Positions 56,169-64,000 of a stretch of 64,000 bases of DNA are shown here, one piece after another; the stretch's first letter is position 1; every line of letters begins with the position of its first letter. Below the pieces are notes generated by a model. That model was given only the letters and a program-made list of their open reading frames with translations. It was not told the origin of the DNA and did no database searches. The translations under genes and the position numbers were made by a program. The stretch covers positions 1,054,001 to 1,118,000 of the forward strand of contig NZ_JARBWD010000001.1 in NCBI RefSeq assembly GCF_030140925.1, given 5' to 3'. The DNA is from Parerythrobacter aestuarii (GTDB lineage Bacteria > Pseudomonadota > Alphaproteobacteria > Sphingomonadales > Sphingomonadaceae).

Positions 56169-56968
56169 CCCTCCAAACTCGCCAGCACTTCATAGGCCAG
56201 CACTGCGCCCGCCACGGCGGCATTGAGGCTATCCGCCCGGCCGCGCATGGGCATGGTCACGCGCAGGTCGCAGGCCATTTCATAGTCCTCGGGCAGGCCC
56301 TGCGATTCGTTGCCGACGAGGATGAAGCACGGCGCAGTATAGGGCGCGCCGCGATAGGGCACCGCGTCGCGTAGGGACGCAGCGACAAGCTGGCCTTCGC
56401 CTGCGCGCAGCCATGGCAGGAACTCCTCCCACCGCGCCATCGCAACCTGCTGGGTGAACACCGCACCCATGCTCGCGCGCACGGCTTCGACGCTGAAGAG
56501 ATCGGCGCAGTCGTCGATCAGGATCAGCCCGCCCGCGCCCACTGCATCGCCGGTGCGCAACATGGTGCCTAGGTTGCCGGGATCGCGCAGAGCTTGCGCC
56601 ACCAGCCAGATCTGCGCGTCTGAGCGGTCGAGCGCCGCGAGCGAGCTATCCCATTCGGCGAACACCCCGGCTACCGCTTGCGGGTTGGACTTGCCGGTAA
56701 TCTTGGCGAGGATATCGTCCGAGGTTTCGATGATTTCGCCGCCGGCCGCGTCGACCGCAGCTTCCAGCTCAGCCAGCAGCGGATGCGGGTCGCGCCCTTC
56801 GGCCATCACCAGCACTTCGGGTACCTTGCCGCTTTCGCGCGCGTCGGTCAGCAGGCGGAGGCCCTCGGCGAGCACCTTGCCCGCAGCCTTGCGGTGCTTC
56901 TTCTCGCGCAAGGAGCGCAGATACTTGACCGTGGGATTGGAAAAGCCGGTGATCTGGCGCCGGGCCAT
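56165..56968 (-). CDS. SpoU/TrmH-type RNA 2'-O-methyltransferase
   Basis: SAM-dependent ribose methylation of rRNA or tRNA. The 267 residues have an N-terminal RNA-binding substrate domain (NPTVKYLRSLREKKHRKA) and the knotted catalytic domain with RDPGNLGTMLRTGDAVGAGG, ILVGNESQGLPED and RADSLNAAVAGAVLAYE. RlmB/TrmH-like; the target nucleotide is unknown. It ends the operon that starts with the response regulator gene. Confidence 0.9.
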   Translation of the reverse strand: MARRQITGFSNPTVKYLRSLREKKHRKAAGKVLAEGLRLLTDARESGKVPEVLVMAEGRDPHPLLAELEAAVDAAGGEIIETSDDILAKITGKSNPQAVAGVFAEWDSSLAALDRSDAQIWLVAQALRDPGNLGTMLRTGDAVGAGGLILIDDCADLFSVEAVRASMGAVFTQQVAMARWEEFLPWLRAGEGQLVAASLRDAVPYRGAPYTAPCFILVGNESQGLPEDYEMACDLRVTMPMRGRADSLNAAVAGAVLAYEVLASLEG

Positions 56969-56974
56969 GGCGGG

Positions 56975-57253
56975 TTACTCTTCGCCGAACCCGTCTTCGA
57001 CGAGCGCGCACAGCTGATCGAGCACGGTATCCTGTTCGTCGCCGGTGACCATGATTTCCACCGTGTCACCCTTGGCCGCGCCTAGCATCATCAGGCCGAG
57101 GATCGATCCGCCGACGGCTTCGTTCCCGTCCTTTGCCACCGTCACCGCCACGCCTTCGGGCAGGCCTGCCACCATCCCCACGAACTTTGCGCTGGCGCGG
57201 GCGTGCAGGCCGCGCTGGTTGACGATGGTGACTTCGCGCCGCGCCCCGCTCAT
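56975..57253 (-). CDS. ptsH: Phosphocarrier protein HPr
   Basis: Small phosphotransfer protein between EI and EIIA. The active His is in NQRGLHARASAKFV near residue 17 and the regulatory Ser region is VGGSILGLMMLGAAKG near 49, the site for HprK. The 92 residues are normal. No EI gene or sugar permease is in the window. It overlaps the EIIA gene by 4 nt. Confidence 0.94.
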   Translation of the reverse strand: MSGARREVTIVNQRGLHARASAKFVGMVAGLPEGVAVTVAKDGNEAVGGSILGLMMLGAAKGDTVEIMVTGDEQDTVLDQLCALVEDGFGEE

Positions 57254-57678
57254 GAGGCTTTCTTCGCCGGAGGCGCCTCGTTCTGGCCAAGGAACTCCGA
57301 AGCCACGGTGATGTAATTCTTGCCAGCTTCGCGTCCGGCAGCGACGGCCGAGACGACATCCATCGTCTTGCGTGCGCCGGCCAGCCGGATCAGCATCGGC
57401 AGGTTGATCCCGGCGATGACTTCGACCTTGCCGGCAACGAGCAGCGAGATCGCGAGGTTGGAAGGCGTCCCGCCAAACAGGTCGGTCAGCACGATCGCTC
57501 CATCGCCGCTGTCCACCTTGGCGATCTTCTCAGCGATTTCGGACCGGCGCTGCTCAACATCATCATTAGGGCCGATACAGACGGTCTCGACCGCCTCCTG
57601 GTGCCCGACAACGTGCTCCATCGCCTCCACAAACTGGTCGGCAAGGCTGCCGTGAGTCACGAGAATAAGTCCAATCAT
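57250..57678 (-). CDS. PTS EIIA component, mannose/fructose family
   Basis: Accepts phosphate from HPr. The 142 residues open GLILVTHGSLADQFVEAM with active His9 in the EIIA-Man position, and show LTDLFGGTPSNLAISL. Alone among HprK, RapZ and HPr with no transport partners, it is probably a regulatory PTS component, as in other alphaproteobacteria, where it affects the linked sensor system. Confidence 0.92.
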   Translation of the reverse strand: MIGLILVTHGSLADQFVEAMEHVVGHQEAVETVCIGPNDDVEQRRSEIAEKIAKVDSGDGAIVLTDLFGGTPSNLAISLLVAGKVEVIAGINLPMLIRLAGARKTMDVVSAVAAGREAGKNYITVASEFLGQNEAPPAKKAS

Positions 57679-57763
57679 GGGGGGTAATCTGCGCTCGCTT
57701 CTACAGGCCCTGCATCGTGCTGTGTGGATGCGGTTTAACCATGGTTGCTGCCAATCGCTGCTG

Positions 57764-58669
57764 TCATTTCAAGCCCATCGGGCCTTCAAACTGGTCGGCA
57801 GCACGCGATGCCAAATTGCGGTGGATGACAGTGGGCGAAAATCCGGCCTCGCGCAAGGCCTGAGCCATGGTCTCTGCGGTGTAGACCGAGCGGTGTCTCC
57901 CCCCGGTACAGCCGAAAGCGACATGGACATAGGCCTTGCCCTGCGCCCGGTAGCGCGGGAGCAGCGACAGCACGAGATCGCGGATGCGCTGGAACACCTC
58001 ATCGAAGTCGCCGCGCGCGGTGATGAACTCGCCTACCGCCGGATCGAGTCCGGTTTGCTCGCGCAGGTTCGGCACCCAATGCGGGTTGTCGAGGAAGCGC
58101 ATGTCGAACACCAGGTCGGCCAACGGCGGCATGCCGCGGGCGAAACCGAAACTGCTGACCGTCACTGTCTGCGAAGCCGGATCGTCCCGGTGGAAGCGCT
58201 CGCGCACCATCTGCTGCAGCTCGTTGGCAGCCAGTTCGCTGGTATCGAAAACTGCTTCCGCCCAGCGACGTAGCGGCTCCATCAGCTCCCGCTCCGCTCT
58301 GATCCCGTCGATCGCCGAGCGCCCCCTCGCGAGCGGATGATGGCGACGGGTCTCGTTGAAACGTCGCTCCAGTTCGTCGCTGGCGCAGTCGAGGAACAGC
58401 GTTGTTACAGTCAGGTCGTCGCGCTTCACCAGTTCCTTCACGAGGGCGATGATGTCGCTGGGGACAAAGCCACGGGTGCGGGAATCGAAACCGATTGCGA
58501 GCGGGGCGGGGTTTTTGCCCGATGTCACTTCGTTGATCAGGGGTTCGAGCAGGCGGATGGGGAAATTGTCGAGCATTTCCCAGCCGAGGTCTTCCAATAC
58601 CTTGAGCGTGGTCGTTTTGCCCGCACCTGAAAGTCCGGTCACGAGGAGGATGTCGAGGCGGCCCGTCAT
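57764..58669 (-). CDS. rapZ: RNase adapter protein RapZ
   Basis: Nucleotide-binding protein that in enterobacteria targets small RNAs controlling GlmS to RNase E. The 301 residues have a P-loop VTGLSGAGKTTTLKVLEDLG at about 8-27, the conserved DSRTRGF, and the C-terminal binding domain FGCTGGRHRSVYTAE. In alphaproteobacteria the target is not established. It starts 4 nt inside hprK. Confidence 0.92.
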   Translation of the reverse strand: MTGRLDILLVTGLSGAGKTTTLKVLEDLGWEMLDNFPIRLLEPLINEVTSGKNPAPLAIGFDSRTRGFVPSDIIALVKELVKRDDLTVTTLFLDCASDELERRFNETRRHHPLARGRSAIDGIRAERELMEPLRRWAEAVFDTSELAANELQQMVRERFHRDDPASQTVTVSSFGFARGMPPLADLVFDMRFLDNPHWVPNLREQTGLDPAVGEFITARGDFDEVFQRIRDLVLSLLPRYRAQGKAYVHVAFGCTGGRHRSVYTAETMAQALREAGFSPTVIHRNLASRAADQFEGPMGLK

Positions 58670-59094
58670 GACCCCCGGCTACGCCCAAGCCCGTGCATCT
58701 GCAACGCATATTCGGCGCGCAAGGCGGCAACGGAGCCGTGCGGGGCAAACTTCAGCCATGGAATAGCGGCCCCCTGGATTTCGCACTGGAGGGCGTGCTC
58801 GACGAACCGCGGGGCTGAGGTGTCGAGCGAAAGGATCAGCGCAACCGGGGCTTCGACCGGCTCAAGTTCGGCAATGCCGACATTGCGAATTTCGATCTTG
58901 CCAGCGATCCTCGGCGGTGGCGAAGCCCAGAGTTTGCCGTCGCTACGCAACTCCAGCGAGACGCCGTCATCCCCCACCAGCATGGCTCCGCGATCGATCA
59001 AAGCCAGGGCCAGAGATGTCTTGCCCGACCCCGGTGGCCCTTCGATCATCACCGCATTACCGTGGATGGCAACGCAACTGGCCTGGTACAGCAT
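58666..59094 (-). CDS. hprK: HPr kinase/phosphorylase, short form
   Basis: Phosphorylates HPr at the regulatory Ser and reverses it. The 142 residues contain only the catalytic domain with Walker A EGPPGSGKTSLALALI at about 20-35 and a following VGDDGVSLELR. The N-terminal domain of firmicute HprK is absent, which is usual for alphaproteobacteria. It starts immediately after the sensor kinase stop, with no gap. Confidence 0.92.
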   Translation of the reverse strand: MLYQASCVAIHGNAVMIEGPPGSGKTSLALALIDRGAMLVGDDGVSLELRSDGKLWASPPPRIAGKIEIRNVGIAELEPVEAPVALILSLDTSAPRFVEHALQCEIQGAAIPWLKFAPHGSVAALRAEYALQMHGLGRSRGS

Positions 59095-60690
59095 CTAGGG
59101 TGAGCCCGTGATGCTGGGCCGCGCCTGCGGCAAGGTCATGATCAGGCAGGCCCCGCTTGCACCATCGGCGCGATTCTCCGCAACGAGCGATCCACCGTGT
59201 GCTTCGGCAATGGTCCGGGCGATGGCGAGGCCAAGCCCCGAATGGTCGCCGAAATCCTCGCCCTCCGGGCGGTCGGAATGGAACCGGTTGAAAATCTTGC
59301 GGCGGTCTTCCTCGGGAATGCCTGGGCCTTCGTCACACACGGACAAGGTAACGCAACTCTCAGTCGCATCGGTGGCAATTGCAATGGAGATAGTGCCCTG
59401 TTGCGGGGAGAACGACACAGCATTGTCGAGCAGGTTCTCGACAATCCGTTCGATTCGAACGGGGACGCCCATTACCAAGGATTGACCGGCGGGGGATTCG
59501 AGGATCAAGGTCCTCTCACCATCCAACCCCCGGTTGGTCCGCGTGGCGAGGATGTTTTTGACCAGGTCGCCCATGTCGATCATCTCGAATGTCGCGCGCG
59601 AAATCTCCGCATCGACCCGGCTGGCATCGGAAATTTCCGTCACCAGCCGGTCAATTCGCCGTACATCGTGCGTGGCGATATCGAGCAGTTGCTTTTGAAG
59701 TTCGGCGTCGTCGACCTTGGCGAGGGATTCGACGGCACTGCGCAGGCTGGCCAGCGGATTCTTGATCTCGTGAGCGACATCGGCGGCAAAATGTTCGACC
59801 GCGTCGATGCGCTGGCGCAAGGCATCGGTCATGTCGGACACGGCGCGAGCCAATACGCCGATCTCGTCGCGCCGTTCAGGCAGGCGTGGGACTTCGACTT
59901 CACGTTCCCGACCCAACCGAACCTTTTGCGCCGCCCGCGACAGCGTCTGCAAGGGACGGACGATGGTGCGAGCAAGGTAGAGTGAGAGCAGGATCGAAGC
60001 GAGCAGCGCGAAGCCTACGCCAATGCCAAGCGTGGAGCGGGCGCTCCGCACGGCTTCGGTGATGTCCCGGGCATTGCGGGTCGTCAGCAGGGTTGCTCCA
60101 TTGAGCCCGACAGGAGCAGCGGCAGTAATCACCGGAGTGCGGTCTGCCGCTTGCCGCAGCTCGATCTGGGACAGCCCCTGTTCGCGCGCACGGACCAGTT
60201 CCGGCCAGGCATCGGCTGTCTCGGCCTCGGGCTCGTCGTATTTCGGGACCGGCTGTGCGCTCACGACTGTATCGACCATTTGGTCCAGGAAGCGGGCAAA
60301 ACGCGGTCCGAAGGTATCATCGGAAGGATCGTCGAGGGTAAAGCCAGGTTCACCCAGTTTGAAGCTGTCCGCCCATAACCGCCCTTCGGCGTCGAACATG
60401 CGCAGCCGCATGCCTTGCTCCTTGCCGATTTGTACCAGCAAGGCTTCCTGTCGTTCCTTGGTGGCCCCCGCGAGTGCTTCAGCAGTGATCTGGGCTTCGA
60501 TCCGCGCCAGCTTGTAGCGTTCGTCGAGCAATTGCGCACGGTAGGAATCGAGATAGAATATGCCGCCTCCGAGCAGCACAAGCGGGAGCACGTTGACCAA
60601 AAGGATGCGCGCGGTAAGCGACAGCCGGTCGAGCAGGCTCATCCGTTCGAGCGGGCGGACAATCCGACGGGTCAGGCGCTCCTCAGCCAA
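59095..60690 (-). CDS. chvG: Sensor histidine kinase, ChvG-like
   Basis: Membrane sensor of an acid/envelope-stress two-component system. The 531 residues have two membrane helices (about 28-48 and 219-240) around a periplasmic sensor region, a HAMP linker RTIVRPLQTLSRAAQKV, the H-box FAADVAHEIKNPLASLRSAV near residue 300, and N, G1, F and G2 boxes (ENLLDNAVSF, DEGPGIPEED, GLGLAIARTI). It follows the response regulator gene by 5 nt and precedes hprK, the classical alphaproteobacterial order chvI-chvG-hprK-PTS. Confidence 0.92.
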   Translation of the reverse strand: MAEERLTRRIVRPLERMSLLDRLSLTARILLVNVLPLVLLGGGIFYLDSYRAQLLDERYKLARIEAQITAEALAGATKERQEALLVQIGKEQGMRLRMFDAEGRLWADSFKLGEPGFTLDDPSDDTFGPRFARFLDQMVDTVVSAQPVPKYDEPEAETADAWPELVRAREQGLSQIELRQAADRTPVITAAAPVGLNGATLLTTRNARDITEAVRSARSTLGIGVGFALLASILLSLYLARTIVRPLQTLSRAAQKVRLGREREVEVPRLPERRDEIGVLARAVSDMTDALRQRIDAVEHFAADVAHEIKNPLASLRSAVESLAKVDDAELQKQLLDIATHDVRRIDRLVTEISDASRVDAEISRATFEMIDMGDLVKNILATRTNRGLDGERTLILESPAGQSLVMGVPVRIERIVENLLDNAVSFSPQQGTISIAIATDATESCVTLSVCDEGPGIPEEDRRKIFNRFHSDRPEGEDFGDHSGLGLAIARTIAEAHGGSLVAENRADGASGACLIMTLPQARPSITGSP

Positions 60691-60695
60691 GGATA

Positions 60696-61451
60696 TTACC
60701 CGTCCGAGAAGCTGTAACCGGCACCGTACAGCGTTTCGATGGCCGAAAACTCCCTGTCGACGGTGCGGAACTTGCGCCGCATGCGCTTGATGTGGCTGTC
60801 GACGGTGCGATCATCGACATAGACCTCGTCAGGATAGGCGGCATCCATAAGCTGGTTACGGCTCTTGATAACCCCCGGGCGCACCGCCAGCGCTTCAAGG
60901 ATCAGGAACTCGGTGACTGTCAGCGAAACCTGTCTGCCATCCCACAGCACCTGGTGACGTGCCGGATCGATTGTCAGTCGGCCGCGGCTGTAAGTTGCGC
61001 GCTGCTCTTCCGGTTCGGCGGCCTGTTCGTCAGCGCTCAGTTCGTCCAGTCCGCCCCGGCGCAGGATTGCACGAATACGGGCGAGGAGCAGTCGCAGGCT
61101 GAATGGCTTGGAGATATAGTCGTCGGCACCCATCTCCAGCCCGGCTTCCTCATCACGCTCATCGTCCTTGCTGGTGAGGAAGATGACGGGGAGAGCCGAA
61201 TGCTCGCGCAGGCGGCGCAGCAGCTCCATTCCGTCCATGCGCGGCATCTTGATGTCGAACACGGCAAGGTCAGGCGGATTCTCCAGCAGGGCCTTGAGCG
61301 CCGTCTCGCCCTCGGAATAGACGCGCGTGTCATACCCCTCGGCCTGCAGCGCGATCGAGACCGTCGTCAGGATGTTGCGATCATCGTCGACGAGCGCGAT
61401 GACGCGCCGCTGCCGCACACTGCTTGCCAATGCCTCGCTCAGTTCCGCCAT
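60696..61451 (-). CDS. chvI: Response regulator, ChvI/OmpR type
   Basis: DNA-binding partner of the ChvG-like kinase. The receiver spans about 18-135 with acidic pocket VDDDRN, phosphorylated Asp in [19 protein letters not shown], and LTSKDDE and [16 protein letters not shown]; the C-terminal winged helix has [20 protein letters not shown] and [16 protein letters not shown]. The start at 61451 ([11 protein letters not shown]) is chosen; 25 more residues are open upstream. It is divergent from pckA. Confidence 0.93.
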   Translation of the reverse strand: MAELSEALASSVRQRRVIALVDDDRNILTTVSIALQAEGYDTRVYSEGETALKALLENPPDLAVFDIKMPRMDGMELLRRLREHSALPVIFLTSKDDERDEEAGLEMGADDYISKPFSLRLLLARIRAILRRGGLDELSADEQAAEPEEQRATYSRGRLTIDPARHQVLWDGRQVSLTVTEFLILEALAVRPGVIKSRNQLMDAAYPDEVYVDDRTVDSHIKRMRRKFRTVDREFSAIETLYGAGYSFSDG

Positions 61452-61617
61452 CCTCGCCCAGCCATGTTTGGTGCCATCCTCATACGTTGCAATAACTTTC
61501 CTAGCGCCAAGAGTTTGTTGAAACAACGGATGGTCGCGCGTGGTGAACCAATGGTGTAAGGAATGGCCCGCAAGGTTTGACGGAATCGCTTGTCCCGACT
61601 ATCGGGGCGACGCGTTT

Positions 61618-61635
61618 CGTGCATACCTATGCACG
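61618..61635. promoter_or_regulatory. 18-nt palindrome between chvI and pckA
   Basis: CGTGCATA and TATGCACG form a perfect 8-bp inverted repeat with two bases between, 59 nt before the pckA start codon and 167 nt from chvI. It could be an operator or an mRNA hairpin; the neighbouring response regulator is an obvious but untested binder. Confidence 0.45.
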
Positions 61636-61693
61636 ACCTGCCAGACGCGCCTTAACCGGCCCCCGGCCAAACGAGATTTCAGGAGACACCAGC

Positions 61694-63304
61694 GTGACCG
61701 CTCCGCTGTCGACCAGCCTTGCCCAACAGGGCATCGAAACAAATGCCACCATCCACCCGAACATGGGCACCGCCGAGCTCGTCGAGCATGCACTGAAGAA
61801 AGGCGAAGGCCAGCTCACGCGCGATGGCGCGCTGCTGGTCGACACCGGCAAGTTCACCGGTCGCAGCGTGAAGGACAAGTTCATTGTCCGTGATGCCACG
61901 ACCGAAGACACGATCGACTGGGGGGCGATCAACCAGCCGATGAGCGAAGAACACTTCGCCGTGCTGAAAGCGGATTTTCTCGCTCACCTGAAAGATCAGG
62001 ACGAACTCTACGTTGCGGACCTGTTCGGCGGTTCGCAGCCGGAATATCGCGTCAACGTGCGCGTCATCAACCAGCTGGCCTGGCACAACCTGTTTGCGCG
62101 CACCTTGCTGGTCCGTCCGACCGAGGAAGAACTCGCCAGTTTCGCCCCTGAATACACCATCATCAACCTGCCCAGCTTCAAGGCCGATCCTGAACGTCAC
62201 GGCTGCCGTAGCGACACAGTGATCGCGGTCAGCTTTACGGAGAAGCTCATCCTGATCGGTAACACCGAATATTCGGGCGAGATGAAGAAGGGCGTGTTCG
62301 GCCTGCTCAATTACCTGCTTCCGGCGCAGGGCGTCATGCCGATGCACTGCTCGGCAAACATTGGTGCCGACGGCAAGAGCGCGATCTTCTTCGGCCTGTC
62401 GGGCACCGGCAAGACCACGCTTTCGGCAGATGCCAGCCGCACGCTGATCGGCGATGACGAGCATGGCTGGTCGGATGACGCCGTGTTCAACTTCGAGGGC
62501 GGTTGCTACGCCAAGATGATCAACCTCTCGGCCGAAGGCGAGCCGGAGATTTATGCCACCACCAAGATGTTCGGCACGATCATCGAAAACGTGACGATGG
62601 ATCCGGCCACCCGCGAACTCGACTTCACCGATGGCAGCAAGACCGAGAACACCCGCGGGGCCTATCCGATCGAATTCATTCCCAACACTTCGGAAAAGAA
62701 CCTCGGTCCGGCACCCTCGAACGTCATCATGCTGACTGCCGATGCTTTCGGCGTGCTGCCTCCGATTGCCCGCCTTACACCCGACCAGGCGATGTATTAC
62801 TTCCTCAGCGGCTATACGGCGAAGGTAGCGGGTACCGAGATTGGTGTGACCGAGCCGGAAGCGACCTTCAGCACCTGCTTCGGTGCCGCTTTCATGCCGC
62901 GCCACCCCAGCGTCTATGGCAATTTGCTCAAGGAACGCATTGCCAAGGGTTCCGTGCAGTGCTGGCTGTTCAACACCGGATGGACCGGCGGCAAGTACGG
63001 CGTTGGCCAGCGCATGCCGATCAAGGCCACGCGCGGCCTGCTGAACGCGGTTCTCGACGGCAAGATCGATGCCGTGGAATTCCGCAAGGATCCGAACTTC
63101 GGCTTTGACGTTCCGGTCAGCGTCCCGGCGCTGGCAGAAGCCGGCATCGACCAGACCATCCTCGACCCGCGCAGCACCTGGGCGGACAAGGAGGAATACG
63201 ACGCCACCGCGCACAAGCTGGTGCAGCTGTTCGTCGACAATTTCGAACCCTTTGCAGCGCATGTCGATGAAGGCGTGCGCCAGGCTGCACCACAGGCTGC
63301 CTGA
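61694..63304 (+). CDS. pckA: Phosphoenolpyruvate carboxykinase (ATP)
   Basis: Gluconeogenic conversion of oxaloacetate to PEP. The 536 residues contain the phosphate loop [17 protein letters not shown] near residue 240, the kinase-2/metal motif [20 protein letters not shown], and [12 protein letters not shown] near the N-terminus. The start is GTG at 61694 with AGGAG at 61681; upstream in-frame residues lack family resemblance. Divergence from chvI-chvG is conserved in alphaproteobacteria and pckA is often under ChvI control. Confidence 0.95.
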   Translation: MTAPLSTSLAQQGIETNATIHPNMGTAELVEHALKKGEGQLTRDGALLVDTGKFTGRSVKDKFIVRDATTEDTIDWGAINQPMSEEHFAVLKADFLAHLKDQDELYVADLFGGSQPEYRVNVRVINQLAWHNLFARTLLVRPTEEELASFAPEYTIINLPSFKADPERHGCRSDTVIAVSFTEKLILIGNTEYSGEMKKGVFGLLNYLLPAQGVMPMHCSANIGADGKSAIFFGLSGTGKTTLSADASRTLIGDDEHGWSDDAVFNFEGGCYAKMINLSAEGEPEIYATTKMFGTIIENVTMDPATRELDFTDGSKTENTRGAYPIEFIPNTSEKNLGPAPSNVIMLTADAFGVLPPIARLTPDQAMYYFLSGYTAKVAGTEIGVTEPEATFSTCFGAAFMPRHPSVYGNLLKERIAKGSVQCWLFNTGWTGGKYGVGQRMPIKATRGLLNAVLDGKIDAVEFRKDPNFGFDVPVSVPALAEAGIDQTILDPRSTWADKEEYDATAHKLVQLFVDNFEPFAAHVDEGVRQAAPQAA

Positions 63305-63335
63305 CGCCAGCAGAGGACAACCAGTTGGAGAGGAG

Positions 63336-63376
63336 GGCCCTGCACCGCGGCAATACGCGGGCGGGGCCTTTTCTTT
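63336..63376 (+). terminator. Rho-independent terminator after pckA
   Basis: GGCCCTGCaCCGCG pairs with CGCGGGCGGGGCC (13 bp with one bulged A and a T-G pair) and is followed by TTTTCTTT. It begins 32 nt past the stop codon. Confidence 0.85.
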
Positions 63377-63479
63377 GCACGGAGTTCACCAGGCTTGCCT
63401 TTTCAGGTCGTTACTTGGCGATTCTGTGTTGAAGGCTTAGGCTTCAAGGCAACGACTCACCCCCAACCGGAGAATGACG

Positions 63480-63836
63480 ATGAGCTTGCTTGATGGAATC
63501 CTGAAGAATATCGGCGGTGCGCCCGACGATGTGAAGCACCTGGCGGAGAAGGTCGGCATCGATCCTGCCATGGCCGAGAAAGCCATCGCGACGCTCGGCC
63601 AGACTCACCAGATGGAAGGCGACACTGTGGAACTGGCTGCTGCCAAGACCGGACTCGACGCTGGCGTGCTGGGCCAGATCGTCGAACAGATTGGCGGCGA
63701 GGGTTCGCTCACCGAGTTCGCCAATGCAATCAAGAGCGACCCAAGCAAGCTGATGGGCATCCTTGACCGTGATGGCGACGGCAATCCGCTCGATGATATC
63801 GCCGACATGGCCAAGGGGCTCTTCGGGAAGAAATGA
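63480..63836 (+). CDS. DUF937-like protein with Asp/Gly-rich loop
   Basis: A 118-residue soluble helical protein. The start at 63480 has CGGAG at a normal distance; the ATG six bases earlier is too close. The body AAKTGLDAGVLGQIVEQIGG resembles DUF937/YidB-type proteins and the C-terminus LDRDGDGNPLDDIADMAKG has an EF-hand-like DxDxD loop typical of that family, which may bind calcium. Function unknown. No operon partner is evident. Confidence 0.7.
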   Translation: MSLLDGILKNIGGAPDDVKHLAEKVGIDPAMAEKAIATLGQTHQMEGDTVELAAAKTGLDAGVLGQIVEQIGGEGSLTEFANAIKSDPSKLMGILDRDGDGNPLDDIADMAKGLFGKK

Positions 63837-63864
63837 GGCGGGTGCGCCAGGCGGTTATGCGAGG

Positions 63865-64000
63865 CTAGCTTTCTTTGTCCACGTCGTCTGGGCCAGGCAC
63901 TTCCACGCGCGGAATGGCGATGACCCGCGACAGGTCGAAGGGTTCGCCTTCGGGTGCCTTGGCGAGGGCGTCTACCAGTCCCTGCACATACTCCGCGCGG
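63865..64000 (-). CDS. C-terminal end of an unidentified gene
   Basis: The minus strand is open from the window end to a TAG at 63865-63867, giving about 44 residues ending IPRVEVPGPDDVDKES, preceded by YVQGLVDALAKAPEGEPFD. The 5' part is outside the window, and no family is recognised. The codon use is like the neighbouring genes. Confidence 0.55.
   Translation of the reverse strand, partial: RAEYVQGLVDALAKAPEGEPFDLSRVIAIPRVEVPGPDDVDKES

Noticed and set aside
61679..63262. Long open frame antisense to pckA
   Set aside because: Complete overlap with a certain gene and an arbitrary His/Arg-rich composition.

Overview
The window is a stretch of GC-rich alphaproteobacterial core chromosome. 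It most likely comes from a member of the Sphingomonadales close to Erythrobacteraceae. That is an inference from gene content and order: FtsZ with a very long acidic tail, obgE-proB, an assimilatory sulfite block with DUF2849 and DUF934 partners, a two-component system (ChvI/ChvG type) joined to hprK-rapZ-EIIA-HPr and divergent from pckA, and hairpin repeats between genes. I see no phage, transposase, integrase, CRISPR array, rRNA or plasmid gene. About 60 protein genes and three tRNAs (Ala-CGC, Thr-TGT, Val-TAC) fill almost all of it.

Layout. 0-5 kb: ftsA (5' end cut off by the window), ftsZ and a TPR/SPOR protein for the divisome. 5-12 kb, plus strand: YbjN-like protein, proC, Bax-inhibitor-like membrane protein, proline-rich lipoprotein, tRNA-Ala, obgE, proB and an SDR; proB and proC supply two of the steps of proline synthesis. 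12-21 kb, minus strand: DUF998 protein, cysH, DUF934, cysI, DUF2849, cobA, an MscS channel, a cystathionine beta-lyase-like enzyme and a mercaptopyruvate sulfurtransferase, i.e. sulfur assimilation and methionine/cysteine metabolism. 21-32 kb: mixed housekeeping and accessory genes (queF, GH36 alpha-galactosidase, DUF4403, TM2, WG-repeat protein, DUF429-like protein, rarA, PadR regulator, GT4 glycosyltransferase). 32-41 kb: serC, serA, hisZ, an Rrf2 regulator divergent from an AhpD-like fusion, DUF4197 and purA. 41-48 kb: acyl-CoA synthetase, L,D-transpeptidase, a winged-helix regulator behind an SOS-like box, and the argH-lipoprotein-lysA-siroheme synthase operon. 48-56 kb: asparaginase, MDR oxidoreductase, truA-fmt, recR, def, rmuC. 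56-63 kb, minus strand: response regulator, sensor kinase, hprK, rapZ, EIIA, HPr and an RNA methyltransferase, followed by divergent pckA and a DUF937-like protein.

The siroheme pathway needed by CysI is split: CobA at 16 kb makes precorrin-2, and a Met8/CysG-N-like protein at 44 kb oxidises and chelates it. The 44 kb protein still carries a short remnant of a methyltransferase domain. The PTS proteins here have no sugar permease beside them, so they look regulatory.

I did not find a clearly new multi-gene system. The most interesting signals are non-coding: a dispersed element of about 126 nt in two copies, 80% identical, whose base changes preserve two hairpins; a perfect DnaA box with two GANTC sites before ftsZ; a GTTC-N7-GTTC box before a winged-helix gene; operator-like palindromes at the PadR and Rrf2 genes; hairpins covering the ribosome sites of serC and a membrane protein gene; and three families of palindromic intergenic repeats, one of which falsely extends truA.
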